Assembly (NCBI RefSeq): GCF_014851395.1
Contig: NW_024040928.1
Coordinates: 12,487,943 to 12,551,942, forward strand
Reading direction: 5' to 3'
From: Micropterus salmoides
Taxonomy: Eukaryota; Chordata; Actinopteri; Centrarchiformes; Centrarchidae
Length of the DNA stretch: 64,000 bases
Shown: in pieces, positions 1-10,330 of the stretch
Position numbering within the stretch: the first letter of the stretch is position 1
Layout of the letters: the number at the start of each line of letters is the position of its first letter
Program-made: the position numbers and the translations under genes
The notes under the pieces: generated by a model
Seen by the model: only the letters and a program-made list of their open reading frames with translations
Databases searched by the model: none
Told to the model about the DNA's origin: nothing

Positions 1-394
1 GATGGGACCTTAGGGACATAGCCCGGACAGGGGTGCAGGATGGCTCTGACCCTCCCCGGGGCAAACTCGGATGCTTGGCCTCAGCCGACTACAGGGGTTC
101 GAAGGGGGCCTCAGCCAGCGCTTCGAGAACCACTGCCAGGTCCCAAGTGGGAAGCCTGGACCGAGTCACGGGTCTCATCCTCCGGGCTCCACTGTGGAAG
201 CGCACGACCAGTGGAAGCCTCCCCAATGGCCCATCCCTCAGAGGGGTGTGGAACGCCACCACGGCAGCCACATATACCTTGAGTGTGGATGGGGAAAGGC
301 CAGCAGAGAAACGGTCCTGGAGGAACTCCAGTACCATAGTCACCGGGCAGGTAACTGGGTCCACCGCTCGTTCTCTGCACCAGGTGGCAAACAC
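1..394 (-). pseudogene. DIRS tyrosine recombinase, N-terminal part
   Basis: The minus-strand ORF from 394 reads FATWCRERAVDPVTCPV, then a segment with LSPSTLKVYVAAVVAFH and VVRFHSGARRMRP. This matches the SAM-like core-binding domain at the start of DIRS tyrosine recombinases, which replace the integrase in this retrotransposon class. The R-H-R-Y catalytic domain would lie upstream of base 1 of the window and cannot be assessed. Confidence 0.75.
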
Positions 395-479
395 ATTCCA
401 CTTTAGTCCGTGGATGGGGCTCTGGAGCTGAGCAGCGTCTCGACTGTTCCTGCCGAGAGGCCCGCCTCCAGGAACTGGG

Positions 480-900
480 CCCCCTCAGGGGCCAGACCCA
501 CAGTCTCCATAGGGCGGGGCAAGGGTGAAAGACCTGGCCCTGCGCCTGAGACAGCAGATCCTTCCTCAGAGGGACCTGCCATGGCGGGCCCTCTAGGAGC
601 AAAATTAAGTCTGAGAACCACACTCCGGCCAAAACGGGGTTATCTAACAGTAGGCTGACACCCACTCCAGAACCTCCGGAAGCAGAGCGACTGGGGGAAA
701 AGCATACAGCCGCAGCCTCGGCCCCATCTGATTTTAACCACCACTGCAGGGCTCTCATGTGCAGCAGGCCAGACGGGATTACGCTGGACGCTGCTGCCAT
801 GAGACCCAACACTCTCTGAAAGTTTTTCACAGTGATGGAGCGGCCTAGCTTTATCCTGGTTACTGAGGACACAGTGGACCCGATAGAACCCCGGTAGAAC
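480..900 (-). pseudogene. DIRS reverse transcriptase / RNase H remnant
   Basis: The minus-strand frame continuing from gag shows FQRVLGLMAAAS, then GLLHMRALQWWLK, then DNPVLAGVWFSDLILLLEG followed by a PPW-V-RKDLLSQ-G block. In intact DIRS elements these come from the end of the RT/RNase H polyprotein, after the catalytic fingers and palm, which are absent here. Gag runs almost directly into this part, so an internal deletion removed the catalytic core. It is a non-functional fossil. Confidence 0.7.
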
Positions 901-939
901 CCTAAGGACTTCTTCCCCTGTCCCCGGCGAGTTCCCGCG

Positions 940-2090
940 GGTTGTGGGTGAGAGCGCCACCTCAAAACCCGAGTATGCTGAGGGGGAGCACGAGAGGCGA
1001 CACTCTGCCTCTGGGTCTGGCGGTAGGAGCTGGATGACGGCTGGGCCCTCTCACGTCTCTCCACAGCCGTCGCCATCATGGCCCCTGAACGACGAGGGAG
1101 ATATTGCCGGAGCGCCTCTCCTTGCGTCCTGGCATGCTGAAACCTGTTGACGACGGCGTCAACCGCCTCGCCAAACAGGCCAGAAGTCGCGATCAGTGCG
1201 TCGAGGAGAAAGGTCTTCTCTTTCTCCTGGATGCCCGACAGGTTGAGCCATAGGTGCCGTTTCGTGGCTACCAGTGCTGACATGGAGCGACCAATAGCGC
1301 GGGCCGTCTCCTCTGTGACTTTGTGACAAGTCTGTAGCTCGGCGGAGCTCAGCAATATCCTCCTCAGAGGTGCCTGCTCCCGAGTTTATGTCCTTCAGCA
1401 GATCGGCCTGGTATGCCTGCAAAACCGCCATTGTGTGCAGGCTTGCACCAGCCATGTAAGCTTTACCAAAGAAGATGTCATACGACATGGCTTGGTAGGT
1501 AGCGCCGGCTCTTTGAGGGATGATGCATGACCGACTGATGACGCTCCGCTTTTCTCTCCCGGAAGTCTTCCTCCTCCATGATGCTAAGCACGTCCAGCTC
1601 CTCAGAGCCGGATAGCTGCAGCCTCTCCTGGCTCATACCTCGAGCGGGAGAATCCGCGAAGCGGGCTCCCGAACGAGACCGAGGGGAGTCGGAGTCAGCA
1701 GACGAGACATGGGAAGCCTCTGCAATCCCGATGCCGTCAGAGATGTCGCGCTGGGAGCCCCATGACCAAAGCCGTCGCACCGCCTCAGCGACCGCTGGGC
1801 CCAATCCACGGGTAGAGCGCATCCTGCCGTCTTGGGAGAAGAGAGCCGCACGGGACCTCAGCACCCTCAGGGGCAGGGCCTCGCAATGGCCGCAAGCAGC
1901 CCCCTCGAGAACTGTCTGGGCATGCGGCATCCCCAAACAGGAAACACACATCCGCACGGGCATGAGGCAGTGTCGCCCGCCGTGATGTAACGTGGGCACG
2001 GGAAAACACATCGCCTGAAATCACCAGCCATCTCTCTGTCTGCCATCCTTCCAGGTAAGAGTTGGATACTTGTAGTCTTTCTAAACATGC
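940..2090 (-). pseudogene. DIRS gag-like ORF, frameshifted
   Basis: Three partial frames together cover a gag-like protein: 2011-1478 holds a Cys-rich segment (CVSCLGMPHAQTVLEGAACG) typical of the DIRS gag N-terminus, 1488-1300 holds YMAGASLHTMAVLQAYQADL, and 1355-940 holds the conserved LWLNLSGI and FGEAVDAVVNRFQ blocks. The frame changes near 1975 and again near 1350-1480 show it cannot make one protein. The product in intact relatives is thought to package the element RNA. No expression signal was seen. Confidence 0.75.
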
Positions 2091-2300
2091 CAGAGTGCCT
2101 GCTGAATAGAAAAGAGCTAATGTGTCCTGTGTGCCGGCGTGCTTATATACGCCTCCAGTTACGCTGTCACACGCTACCGTTCTAGCAATGCCAATAGGAT
2201 TGGAGTAGTTTCATTCATGTTTCAGCCCTGCCACGCCCAGAGGCGTTCCCATAGTGTCGTCACTGACGCAGTTCGAGTTCCCTCGAAGGGGAACTGTCAG

Positions 2301-3191
2301 GTGAGGCTGAGGTGTAATATAATATAATATATAGGTGTGGTGAGGACCTCCAGGTGAGCCTTACCTGGTAGAAAATGGAGGACCACCTTGGACGAAAGGA
2401 AGACAACGTGATACTTAGCAGTTTATCCCAAGGCTGCTGAGCACATCTGGTCAGAGCGCTGTTAAAAGGAACCTGTTAAATCCATTATCATCACAGAGTA
2501 GCTTAAATTACAGCCAGAGAACAAGAAAAAACAGCTGTGAGAGTGATAACCTGTGAGAAAATACCCACTAACGCACACTGACACAGGCCATCAGGTTTAC
2601 AGGGTGAAAGATTGACTTCCAGTTGTAAAATAAAATCAGGGAGGGTGTGTTGAGATGTCAGTCAGAGTGTAATGCAATCCTAATGTCACAAGACATGGGG
2701 GGGAAAGTGGGCATTGTCCATCTAAAGGCACCTTTCACTGAAGGAAAACGTCCTGTGTGAGAATGTGGTAATGACAGCAAGATCAGCAGTCTGTTTGGGT
2801 ATGTTTTGTTATTCTGGATGTAAGGCTGCTTACAGAAAAAATAGAGAAAAACCCTGAGCTTGTATTGAGTAAGAGTTCCCTCCTTGGGGACATGCTTTCC
2901 AGAAGAAATCATGGGGCCTGAGTAGAGGCCAACACTGAGACCATACTCTTAAGGGGGCCCTTTGGTATTTGAAGGATGGAGTGATGACAGTGGGATATTG
3001 TTTGTGTATAAAAAGGTAACAAGTGAAACAGCTCTGAACATGTCAGCCCCTCTGCTTGTCACTTTAGAAAGAATTGTGTGTTGACCCCGCAAACCAGCCT
3101 GGCAGCCCCCGAACAACACTGTTATAGTGTGCTGCGGTTTGTGCATACATATGGTTAATGAGGTGCCTGTAGTCTAGGTTTTGTTTGCTTA
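2301..3191. other. Gene-free stretch
   Basis: No coding exon, RNA gene or recognisable repeat was seen beyond a short AT dinucleotide-like run near 2318-2333. The ORFs here have no family resemblance. Confidence 0.5.
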
Positions 3192-3564
3192 AGGCCCCAT
3201 CCACACTACTCCGTTTTAGTTTACAAACGGAGTATTAAAAAAAATACGATCTGCGTCCACACCTGCGTTTTAGCTGCGTTTTGGAGTTGATCTCTGTCTA
3301 CATTAAAATGACTGAAACGCTATTTATTGGCCGTTCAGGCACACTGGGCATGCGTGTGCCGGTGTAAACTTGAAGCAGATGGTCTCTTCCGTAATTACAG
3401 ATAAGTGTTATTTGCACGGTACATAATTTTTTTATAAAAATACGATGTCAATAGCATCGTGTTTCTGCTTTGCATGACTTATAAGACACAATCAGAGAGC
3501 CGAGTGTGAGCATCTGCACGCTACTGCATTTTAATTCGAAAATGCAGTAGTGTGGATGGGGCCT
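3192..3564. mobile_element. MITE with 19-bp terminal inverted repeats
   Basis: The left end AGGCCCCATCCACACTACT (3192-3210) is the exact reverse complement of the right end at 3546-3564. The interior of about 335 bp is non-coding, with GCGTTTTAG-like motifs repeated near the left end. Short non-coding DNA with perfect ends is what a miniature inverted-repeat transposon looks like; the end sequence suggests a hAT-like family, but no clean 8-bp target duplication is visible. Confidence 0.8.
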
Positions 3565-3794
3565 AAGTTTGTTTATTTTCATTTTGCATAGTCAGATTCA
3601 ACAGAGGCAGGATTTAAATTTAAACTATGAGCCTATATGAGCTTTTTATAAAAGGAATTTGAATCATCATGTTGTTATGCTGTTCTTGTTTTATTATATT
3701 GTATCACTTACTTTTCAGCCTTTTTTTATTTTCTGCATTTACACTTGGTTATATCGTAATTGTTGTGATTTTATATTAATTTTTCTGTTTAAAG

Positions 3795-4134
3795 AATAGT
3801 TTGACATTTTGGGAAATCTGCCTATTCCATTTCTTGCCAATAGTTACATGAGAAGATCAATTCCACTGTAATGTCTGTATGTTCAAAATTATTAAGTAGC
3901 CAGTTAGCTTATCTTAGCATAAAGTGTAAAAAAACACAACTTGCCATCTTACGCTAAGTATTAGTGGATTAAACTAATGTGATGTAACATGTTAATTAGT
4001 CAGCTTTAAAGGTGCTGGTAGGCAGATTTTGTTACACTTGGACACAGCCAGGCTGGCTGTTTTCCATATTTCAAGTCTTTATGCTAAGCTACGCTAACTG
4101 TCTCCTGGCTCCAGATTTGTATTTAATGGACAGA
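3795..4134 (+). repeat. Common percomorph interspersed repeat
   Basis: The run from AGTTTGACATTTTGGGAAAT through TAGCTTATCTTAGCATAAAG to GCTAAGCTACGCTAACTG is a repeat I recognise from many percomorph introns. It is diverged and non-coding. A short fragment of the same family lies at 55397-55455. Confidence 0.6.
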
Positions 4135-4440
4135 CTATCACAAGACACAAAACAGTTTTTGTGTATAGAATTTTGTCCAATGTGGACTCCGGAGGTCTGT
4201 GGTACAGAGTGGACAAAAACAAATACAGTGATAAAGTATTCAACAGTAAACTATATACACTTGTACAGGAAAATTTAGACTGAGTTGAGTCCAGTGGTCC
4301 AGCAGAAGCAGAAGTTGTTGTCTCCTACAGATGTCCCTGGGTACTGCAATGGATGTTCTTACAACTCATGAGAGGCAATGTTGCTATTGCCAAATGCTGG
4401 TGTAGCTAATAAACTGCTCTCACATTTACAGATCTCTGTA

Positions 4441-4930
4441 TACAGATCTCTGTGGTACAGAGTGGACAAAATTCCACAAATGTGTAAAAAGGAAGTCACA
4501 AATGTAACGTGAACTGCAAATTGACAGGAAATGATCCGCAAATGTGCAAAAACTGTTTCGTGTGTAAAAATAGATCCACAAATGCGTAAATAACACTTTG
4601 TATGTGAAATTAAAATACGTGTGTACAAAGTAAATTGTACATATTTGCAAATTGCACAGTATTTTTGTGTATATGATTTTACACAACACAAATGTAAAAA
4701 TACATGTTTTGGGTAGTGAGATAATAGTGTATATTATTTTTTATAGATCTCCGCAGTCCACATTGGAAAAAATTCAACAAATGTGTAAAAAGGAAGTTAC
4801 AAATGTAACAAGACCCACAAATTGACAGAAAGCAATCTGCAAATGTGCAAAAACTGTTCTGTGTGTAGAAGTCACTCTAGTATTTTTGTGGATAAGATTT
4901 TACACATCACAAATGTAAAAATATATATTT
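4441..4930. repeat. Two diverged copies of a ~200-bp AT-rich unit
   Basis: The segment beginning AGATCTCTGTGGTACAGAGT (4441) is followed by ACAAATGTGTAAAAAGGAAG and GCAAATGTGCAAAAACTGTT. The same order of motifs recurs from about 4745 (AGATCTCCGCAGTCCACATT, then ACAAATGTGTAAAAAGGAAG at about 4776). The direct duplication has no coding content. Confidence 0.65.
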
Positions 4931-5009
4931 GTAGATAGTGAAATATTTGTACATCATAGTACACATTTGTGGATTGTTTTCTGTGGTTTACAAATATTAA
5001 AGTCCAGTA

Positions 5010-5184
5010 AAATCTTAGATAGGGCTGGGCTCTTTCTGAAGTCCACAACCATCTCCACTGTCTTCAGAGCGTTGAGCTCCAGACTGTTCTGGCCGCACCA
5101 AGTCACCAGATGATCAATCTCCCACCTGTAGGCAGACTCATCCCCATCAGAGATGAGGTCAATGAGAGTGGTGTCATCCGCAAA
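5010..5184 (-). pseudogene. LINE reverse transcriptase fragment with the FADD box
   Basis: The minus strand reads FADDTTLIDLISDGDES, then YRWEIDHLVTWCGQNSLELN, then VEMVVDFRKSPAL. FADD is the catalytic aspartate box of non-LTR retrotransposon reverse transcriptases, and the NSLELN...VVDFR spacing fits L2/Rex-type fish LINEs. Only about 58 codons survive, with no endonuclease domain. It is a dead fragment; the clade is inferred, not searched. Confidence 0.75.
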
Positions 5185-5748
5185 TCATTTGAGCAATACA
5201 ACATGAGAAAATGTGAGTGATTATGATACATATGTTTGAAGTCAGTGTGTAGATTTTTTTCTATGTTAAAATAACAACATGATACATCTGGATCTGTCCC
5301 AGTCCAGTAAACACCACCTACCTGGGGATCAGTGCTGATGAAATCAAATGTGCAGTGTCTCTGAATGCTACATTTCCTGCAGTGTGTTCTAGCACGTACT
5401 GTACTAAACATCTTCTGTCCCAGCACCTTCATCACATAAATAAATACAACATTTAGTCCTCTTGGCACCAGCGGGAGTCACCCAGTCACCCTGCAGTGTC
5501 TGCACCATGGCTCTTCTTTTGACCACACATCCACAGTGTTTATAATGATGATCATCAGCGTGATGGCATGCTTGTCATGGTCCGACAAGGTCAGGACTGT
5601 GTGACCAGGCGGGTTTTGGCAGATACACTGTGTCGAGTGGCACAGGGCATGGAAATGTCACAAAGCTCGAATAGCACTTTAATGAAAACTACTTGTGGCA
5701 TTCATCAGCCATTTCTGGGCTGCATGCTTCAAGGGTACACACCATGCA

Positions 5749-5751
<3 letters not shown>

Positions 5752-5779
<28 letters not shown>
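5752..5779. repeat. (CA)n microsatellite
   Basis: Fourteen CA units in a row. A shorter CA run follows near 6090-6105. Confidence 0.95.
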
Positions 5780-7288
5780 TATATAAATACTGTACAGAAT
5801 CCAACCCCAGTTACAGTGTGTGTTCTGGTGTTGATGGCAAGTCACCTGTGTGGTGAGGGTGCTGGCCAGGTGGAGCAGGCAGCTGCACAACTCTATTTTA
5901 GTTGGATATCAAATAGGACAACCTAATATAGGCATAAAGACAGGGTTTGCACCTGCTACTGAATTAGTTTCTGATGTTTATGGAATTAAACAAATGGAGA
6001 TTACAGATCTGCAGATATTTCCCGCTTCAAATAAAGGGAGTTCAAGTGTTGAATAATTAAATCACACACAGCACAAGAACAAGGAAACACACACACACAC
6101 ACACAACAGAGGGTGGCCACAACGTACTTATTCAACTCTCCAGTGTTTCATCTCATACCTGCTGGGTTATCTGCCTGACAGAAGGGAGTTAAGCTTGAAT
6201 GAGGGCTTCCCCCAACATACTCAGCAATCACCGCATCAAAAGCATGGTTTGTGTGTGGGGATATCATGATCTTATATGCATCACTTTCCAAAATACTTTA
6301 CAGGATATTTTTCCAAATGAGATGTCATTTAGCCTCCTTTATGCTTGTAATGTACTCTCCTTTGCTGGCATGGGAACGCGTCCCTCCTCCTCCCTTCAGC
6401 GGGGGAGACAGCGAGTTTGGCCGAGTTTGTTTTGCACTAATCCTCTTTATGAGAGAGACAGCTCTTATAGAAGGATCCAGCTTTGATCCCCAACAGAAGA
6501 AGACAAAAAAACGCTTAAGCCACGTAGACAGCCTCCTTTTTCTTTCACTTCCTTCTTCGTCTCTTGGCTCATCCCTCGCCTCACTGCCCAGAAGATCTGT
6601 AATGTCACAGGATGAGGTCAACGAGGTTGTGCAGGGCAGCATGCTGCAGATGTGAAAGGCAGATTTAACACATTTGCATTCTAAATTAGGGTGCAGACAG
6701 TTTGATCTTATTTATTATACACTAAGGTACACATGTACACTCATTTACACATATGCAAAACACACAGACATACACAGACCATTTTGGATCTCCTGAAGTA
6801 GTCACCCGCTTGATGTGTTTGTGTCTTTCGTGGAATGAAATGAAAGTTAAAACTAAATAAAAAACAGCTGTGTTGAAACTAGTGTCGACACACACATTTG
6901 TGTGTCGGGTTCAGTGAGTGAGGCCAGGCAACTTGTTTCATTCAACCACATATGCTGTTATAAATATCAGAAAACACAGTTTGAATCTAAGTGCGTAACT
7001 ACTGTGCTTATTGCGGTGTACGAATTTCTGTCTCCAGTGTGGGTTAGGCAGAGTCTACGTAACCATTTAAGAAGTTTGTATGTTGTATCTAATGATAACT
7101 AACACAATCTTGTGGCCGGTGCCAGATCCTGTTGACAAGAAAATGATCGCGTGTGTGTGTCTGTTGAGAAGATGTGTGTGTTTGTTTTCCAACTGCAGCA
7201 ACGTGAAGGACCTTTGCAGCGACCCTTGAACTGAAAAGTATACGGATACAGACATCCTAAACACTCTATTCAAGCTCCAGGTGTCCAA

Positions 7289-7308
7289 CACACACACACA
7301 CACACACA
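7289..7308. repeat. (CA)n microsatellite
   Basis: Ten CA units followed by AAGAGAGAGA. Confidence 0.9.
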
Positions 7309-7984
7309 AAGAGAGAGACAAATTTTGTGGTCAACCAGTCAACGATTTCCACCCACTAAGGTCTGGCAATGGTCAGGCTCATTCTCCATTTCTTATTGAC
7401 ACAACTTAATACACTCCAGGTCACATTTGCAGTCTCTCTTTCTTTCCAAATACCAACACACACATATACACACATACACGTACTGTTTGAAGGTTAGGGA
7501 GTACAGCTGGGACCGGACCCCCTTCTCTGTCACTCTCAGTAATCAATCTGTCAGTATGGTAATTAACCTACAGAGCAAAGTAAGCATGACTACTGAACTG
7601 CTCCACTCCATCCAACATTCCTCTCCTCCTCCCTCTGTCTCTCGCTCCTACTCCCCCTCAATTGGTGGTCGCTCATTTGCAGATTGGGAAGGCCTGTGAT
7701 GTCTGTGTGTGAGTGTAAAACAAGGCCTCTTGTATTACACTATTGCACCCAGAAGGGAAGAGACTCTAACACAGTTACACAGAGCCAGTAATCGCCAGTG
7801 ACTTCCCAGCTAGCTTTCCAGAGAATAATCCCAGCTTATCAAAGCTTTTATTTTATTTTGGCAGCGTCATTTCTATCAATTAATACACTTCAAAGTAACT
7901 GAGATCTGGAAACACAGCAACATTTCTAAAGTATAACAACGTCCAACAGGGCAAGAAATGAGAGGTCAGACGACAATACAGGTT

Positions 7985-8880
7985 TTAAAGGTGCTCTGTG
8001 GAGTTTTCTTGTAAGCGAACAAAGTTAGATTCGGTGTTACTCACTAAAACACATTGTATGAATCTTTAAGATCTTAACATGTCAAGCACATTTCCTTCCT
8101 TATAAAACATTTGCAAAGACATTTTTTTTCTAAATCCAGCATTGTTTACATGGTTCTAGCTTGCAGTCTTCTTCCCTGCCTTAGTTGGTGTACTGCAGCA
8201 TATCTTGGCTTGTTACCACCTCCTTCCAATCAAAGGAATAGCGTGAGACCGTTGGCAGAACTATGTACCGCGTTACCCGCCTGCATACATGCACAACATA
8301 GACAAAACAGCTTCATAGCGCTACTAGAGGTCAAAAAATCCAAAGTGGATCCTTTGAACAAAGCCAAAGTGTTAGCCAAACTTATTTAAAAGAGGATAAA
8401 AAATTACAAATTTTAATCCTATTTTTATATTAACATGGGAACGTCTGTGTGTATAAAAAGGGTCGAACCCATAAATAATTATCACCCAACTCTGCAATTC
8501 CCCTAAGCGCAACAGAGCATTTTAGTGTCTTTCAGCTCTTTGTTTTGTTTTTTTGGGCGTCAACTTTACTCTCTCTGCTGTCATCAGTTTTTTTAGTAAA
8601 AAAGTTCCAAAAAACAACTGTACTCCAGCTGTCCAGCACAAAAGAGCAGACAGCCAAAGTTAGCAACTAGCTAGTGAACATATTGGAGCATTTAGCAGCT
8701 AATATCTGGCTAAGATCTTGATGGAGGCAATAAACTAAGTTAAAACGAAAAGATGCTATATGTATAAATACACAGCTGTTTGCTAACACAATAGCATATT
8801 TCAACTTTATAAGGTGATAATGTTGTGTTTACAGCTCGTTGTCTGCCCCCTAGTGACCAAAAGATCTAAGAATGTTTAAG
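7985..8880. repeat. Percomorph interspersed repeat (composite)
   Basis: The segment with GTGCTCTGTGGAGTTTTCTT near its start and GAACATATTGGAGCATTTAG in the second half ends near TGCCCCCTAGTGACC. A related fragment, with ACATAGTGGAACATTTAGCA, occurs in vegfa intron 7 near 46950. The family name is unknown to me; the call rests on the second copy and on memory of fish introns. Confidence 0.5.
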
Positions 8881-9889
8881 TTTTGTGTTCATTAGCAGGA
8901 ATACTTTATCTTATCTGTGTCTGACGTGAGAGTTAAACATTGATTGATATTGTGACAGAGAACATATGGTCCAAAGATGTTTTACTTCTTGGCCAGGGAA
9001 TGATTTAAAGCTAGGGTGAGCAATTTAATTTGAGCAATCAATAAATCAAATGCTCTGACAAAAAAAGGAAAAAATCCTGTATCTGTGGCTGTCTCAGGTC
9101 TGTAATAAGCATGGCCAATGGCTTATCTACCTGCCTACCTACCTACCTGTGTGCACCCGTCCACAAACTGCAGGAAAATGTGTTTTGGTAGAGCAGCTAT
9201 GGAGGAAAGTCTGAAGGGTTGGGGTGGGACTTTTACAGTTGGATATTTTTTTAAATCTAGCTGTCTCTTCTAGTTTCTCCAACAATGCCTACCCCAGCTT
9301 TAAATGATGTTTATTCTGAATGACAGGATACAAAAACGAGGGCTCAAACCTTGAAGGTTGCAGGCTTCTTACAGAATTTATTTCAAATCCCCAGACAAGG
9401 TTGGCAATGCTGGTCCGGGAGCATTTAATAATAAACACTTTCTCAGAAGCTACTGGGGAGTTGTCCTTGAACAAGGAGTTACACTAATTTCTACAGAACA
9501 GCTGTTCACTCAAAGTGAGTTACGCTCGCTTTAGACTGGGGGAAAAGAGCATGTATCAGTTAACTTCCCTGGATGAATGAAGGTAAGAAAAAGCACACAC
9601 CGTTGGGCAGTTCGCCTGTGGAAAATACAGTCCAAAATGGAAAAATGGACTGTCTCTACAGACTAATATGATTGTTTTTGGACCTGAGGTGAGTAAAACG
9701 TAGACCACATACTCCAGACACCAACACCAGGAAATTTTAGCAACTGTCTGTGCTAAGTGAAAGTGATGTTTCAGCTGAATATTACAAATTATCTGTAAGT
9801 AGAACCCAATACATTGTAACAACCCATCTATCGTTCTTTATTTTTGGCATAGATGCTAATTCTGGTTAATCTACCACTTAGGAACAAAT

Positions 9890-10330
9890 ATCTACTCAAT
9901 GGATTAGCACAACTTTTGGTACATGGATTCATGACCCTAAGAGAAATATCCCAATGTCTTTGGTGATCAATGACTTTTGATCTAGAGGTGGTTCAGAGTG
10001 AAATATCTGGATAACTATTGGATGGATTGAGTTGAATTTGGTACAGACATTTATGTACCAAAACTTAGTGCCATCAAAAATGTGTCCAGTACTTTCATTT
10101 ATGACTAAATACCTGCGAAGCTAATGACATTTTTACACAAACGTAGCCTCAGTTTAACATTGTGTTTAGTCGAACCCATTTGCTAATTAGCAAATGTTAG
10201 CATGCAAACATGCTATGCTAAAATAATGGGAATGGTAAACATTGTACCTGCTAAATTTGCATGCTAGCATTGTCATTGTGAGCATGTTAGCATTCTGATG
10301 TTGCATGTAGCTTAAAGCACCGCTGTTGCT
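9890..10330 (+). repeat. Interspersed repeat, 'gctaacatgctaa' family, copy 1
   Basis: It contains TATTGGATGGATTGAGTTGA, TTGCTAATTAGCAAATGTTA, GGTAAACATTGTACCTGCTA and GTGAGCATGTTAGCATTCTG. The same ordered motifs recur at 28700-28990 (minus) and 42870-43110 (plus, in vegfa intron 5), which supports a dispersed family. It is non-coding. Confidence 0.7.

Larger units (their letters stand above)
1..2300 (-). mobile_element. Decayed DIRS-type tyrosine-recombinase retrotransposon, truncated by the window edge
   Basis: Read on the minus strand, this block gives, in order, a DIRS gag-like region (about 2090-940), the C-terminal end of the reverse transcriptase/RNase H region (about 900-480) and the N-terminal part of a tyrosine recombinase (about 400-1). 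Recognisable stretches are RHLWLNLSGIQEKEKTFLLD and LFGEAVDAVVNRFQ in gag, FQRVLGLMAAAS and GLLHMRALQWWLK in the RT end, and LSPSTLKVYVAAVVAFH in the recombinase. Most of the RT domain is missing between gag and the RT end, and gag needs several frame changes, so the copy is dead. At the 5' end (about 2220-2300) a palindromic stretch with TTCCCTCGAAGGGGAA resembles fish DIRS termini. The recombinase catalytic residues lie beyond position 1. The family call is from remembered fish DIRS proteins, not a search. Confidence 0.85.
5190..7980. other. Gene-free stretch with simple repeats
   Basis: No exon-like or RNA-like feature could be supported. It holds the CA runs at 5752-5779, about 6090-6105 and 7289-7308, the last followed by a short GA run. 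Confidence 0.5.

Noticed and set aside
111..1355. 414-codon minus-strand ORF as a host gene
   Set aside because: It mixes gag, RT-end and other DIRS blocks in one accidental frame across a deletion; it is transposon debris.
4441..4930. CRISPR-like or other spaced repeat array
   Set aside because: Only two diverged units, in a vertebrate genome; a plain duplication explains it.
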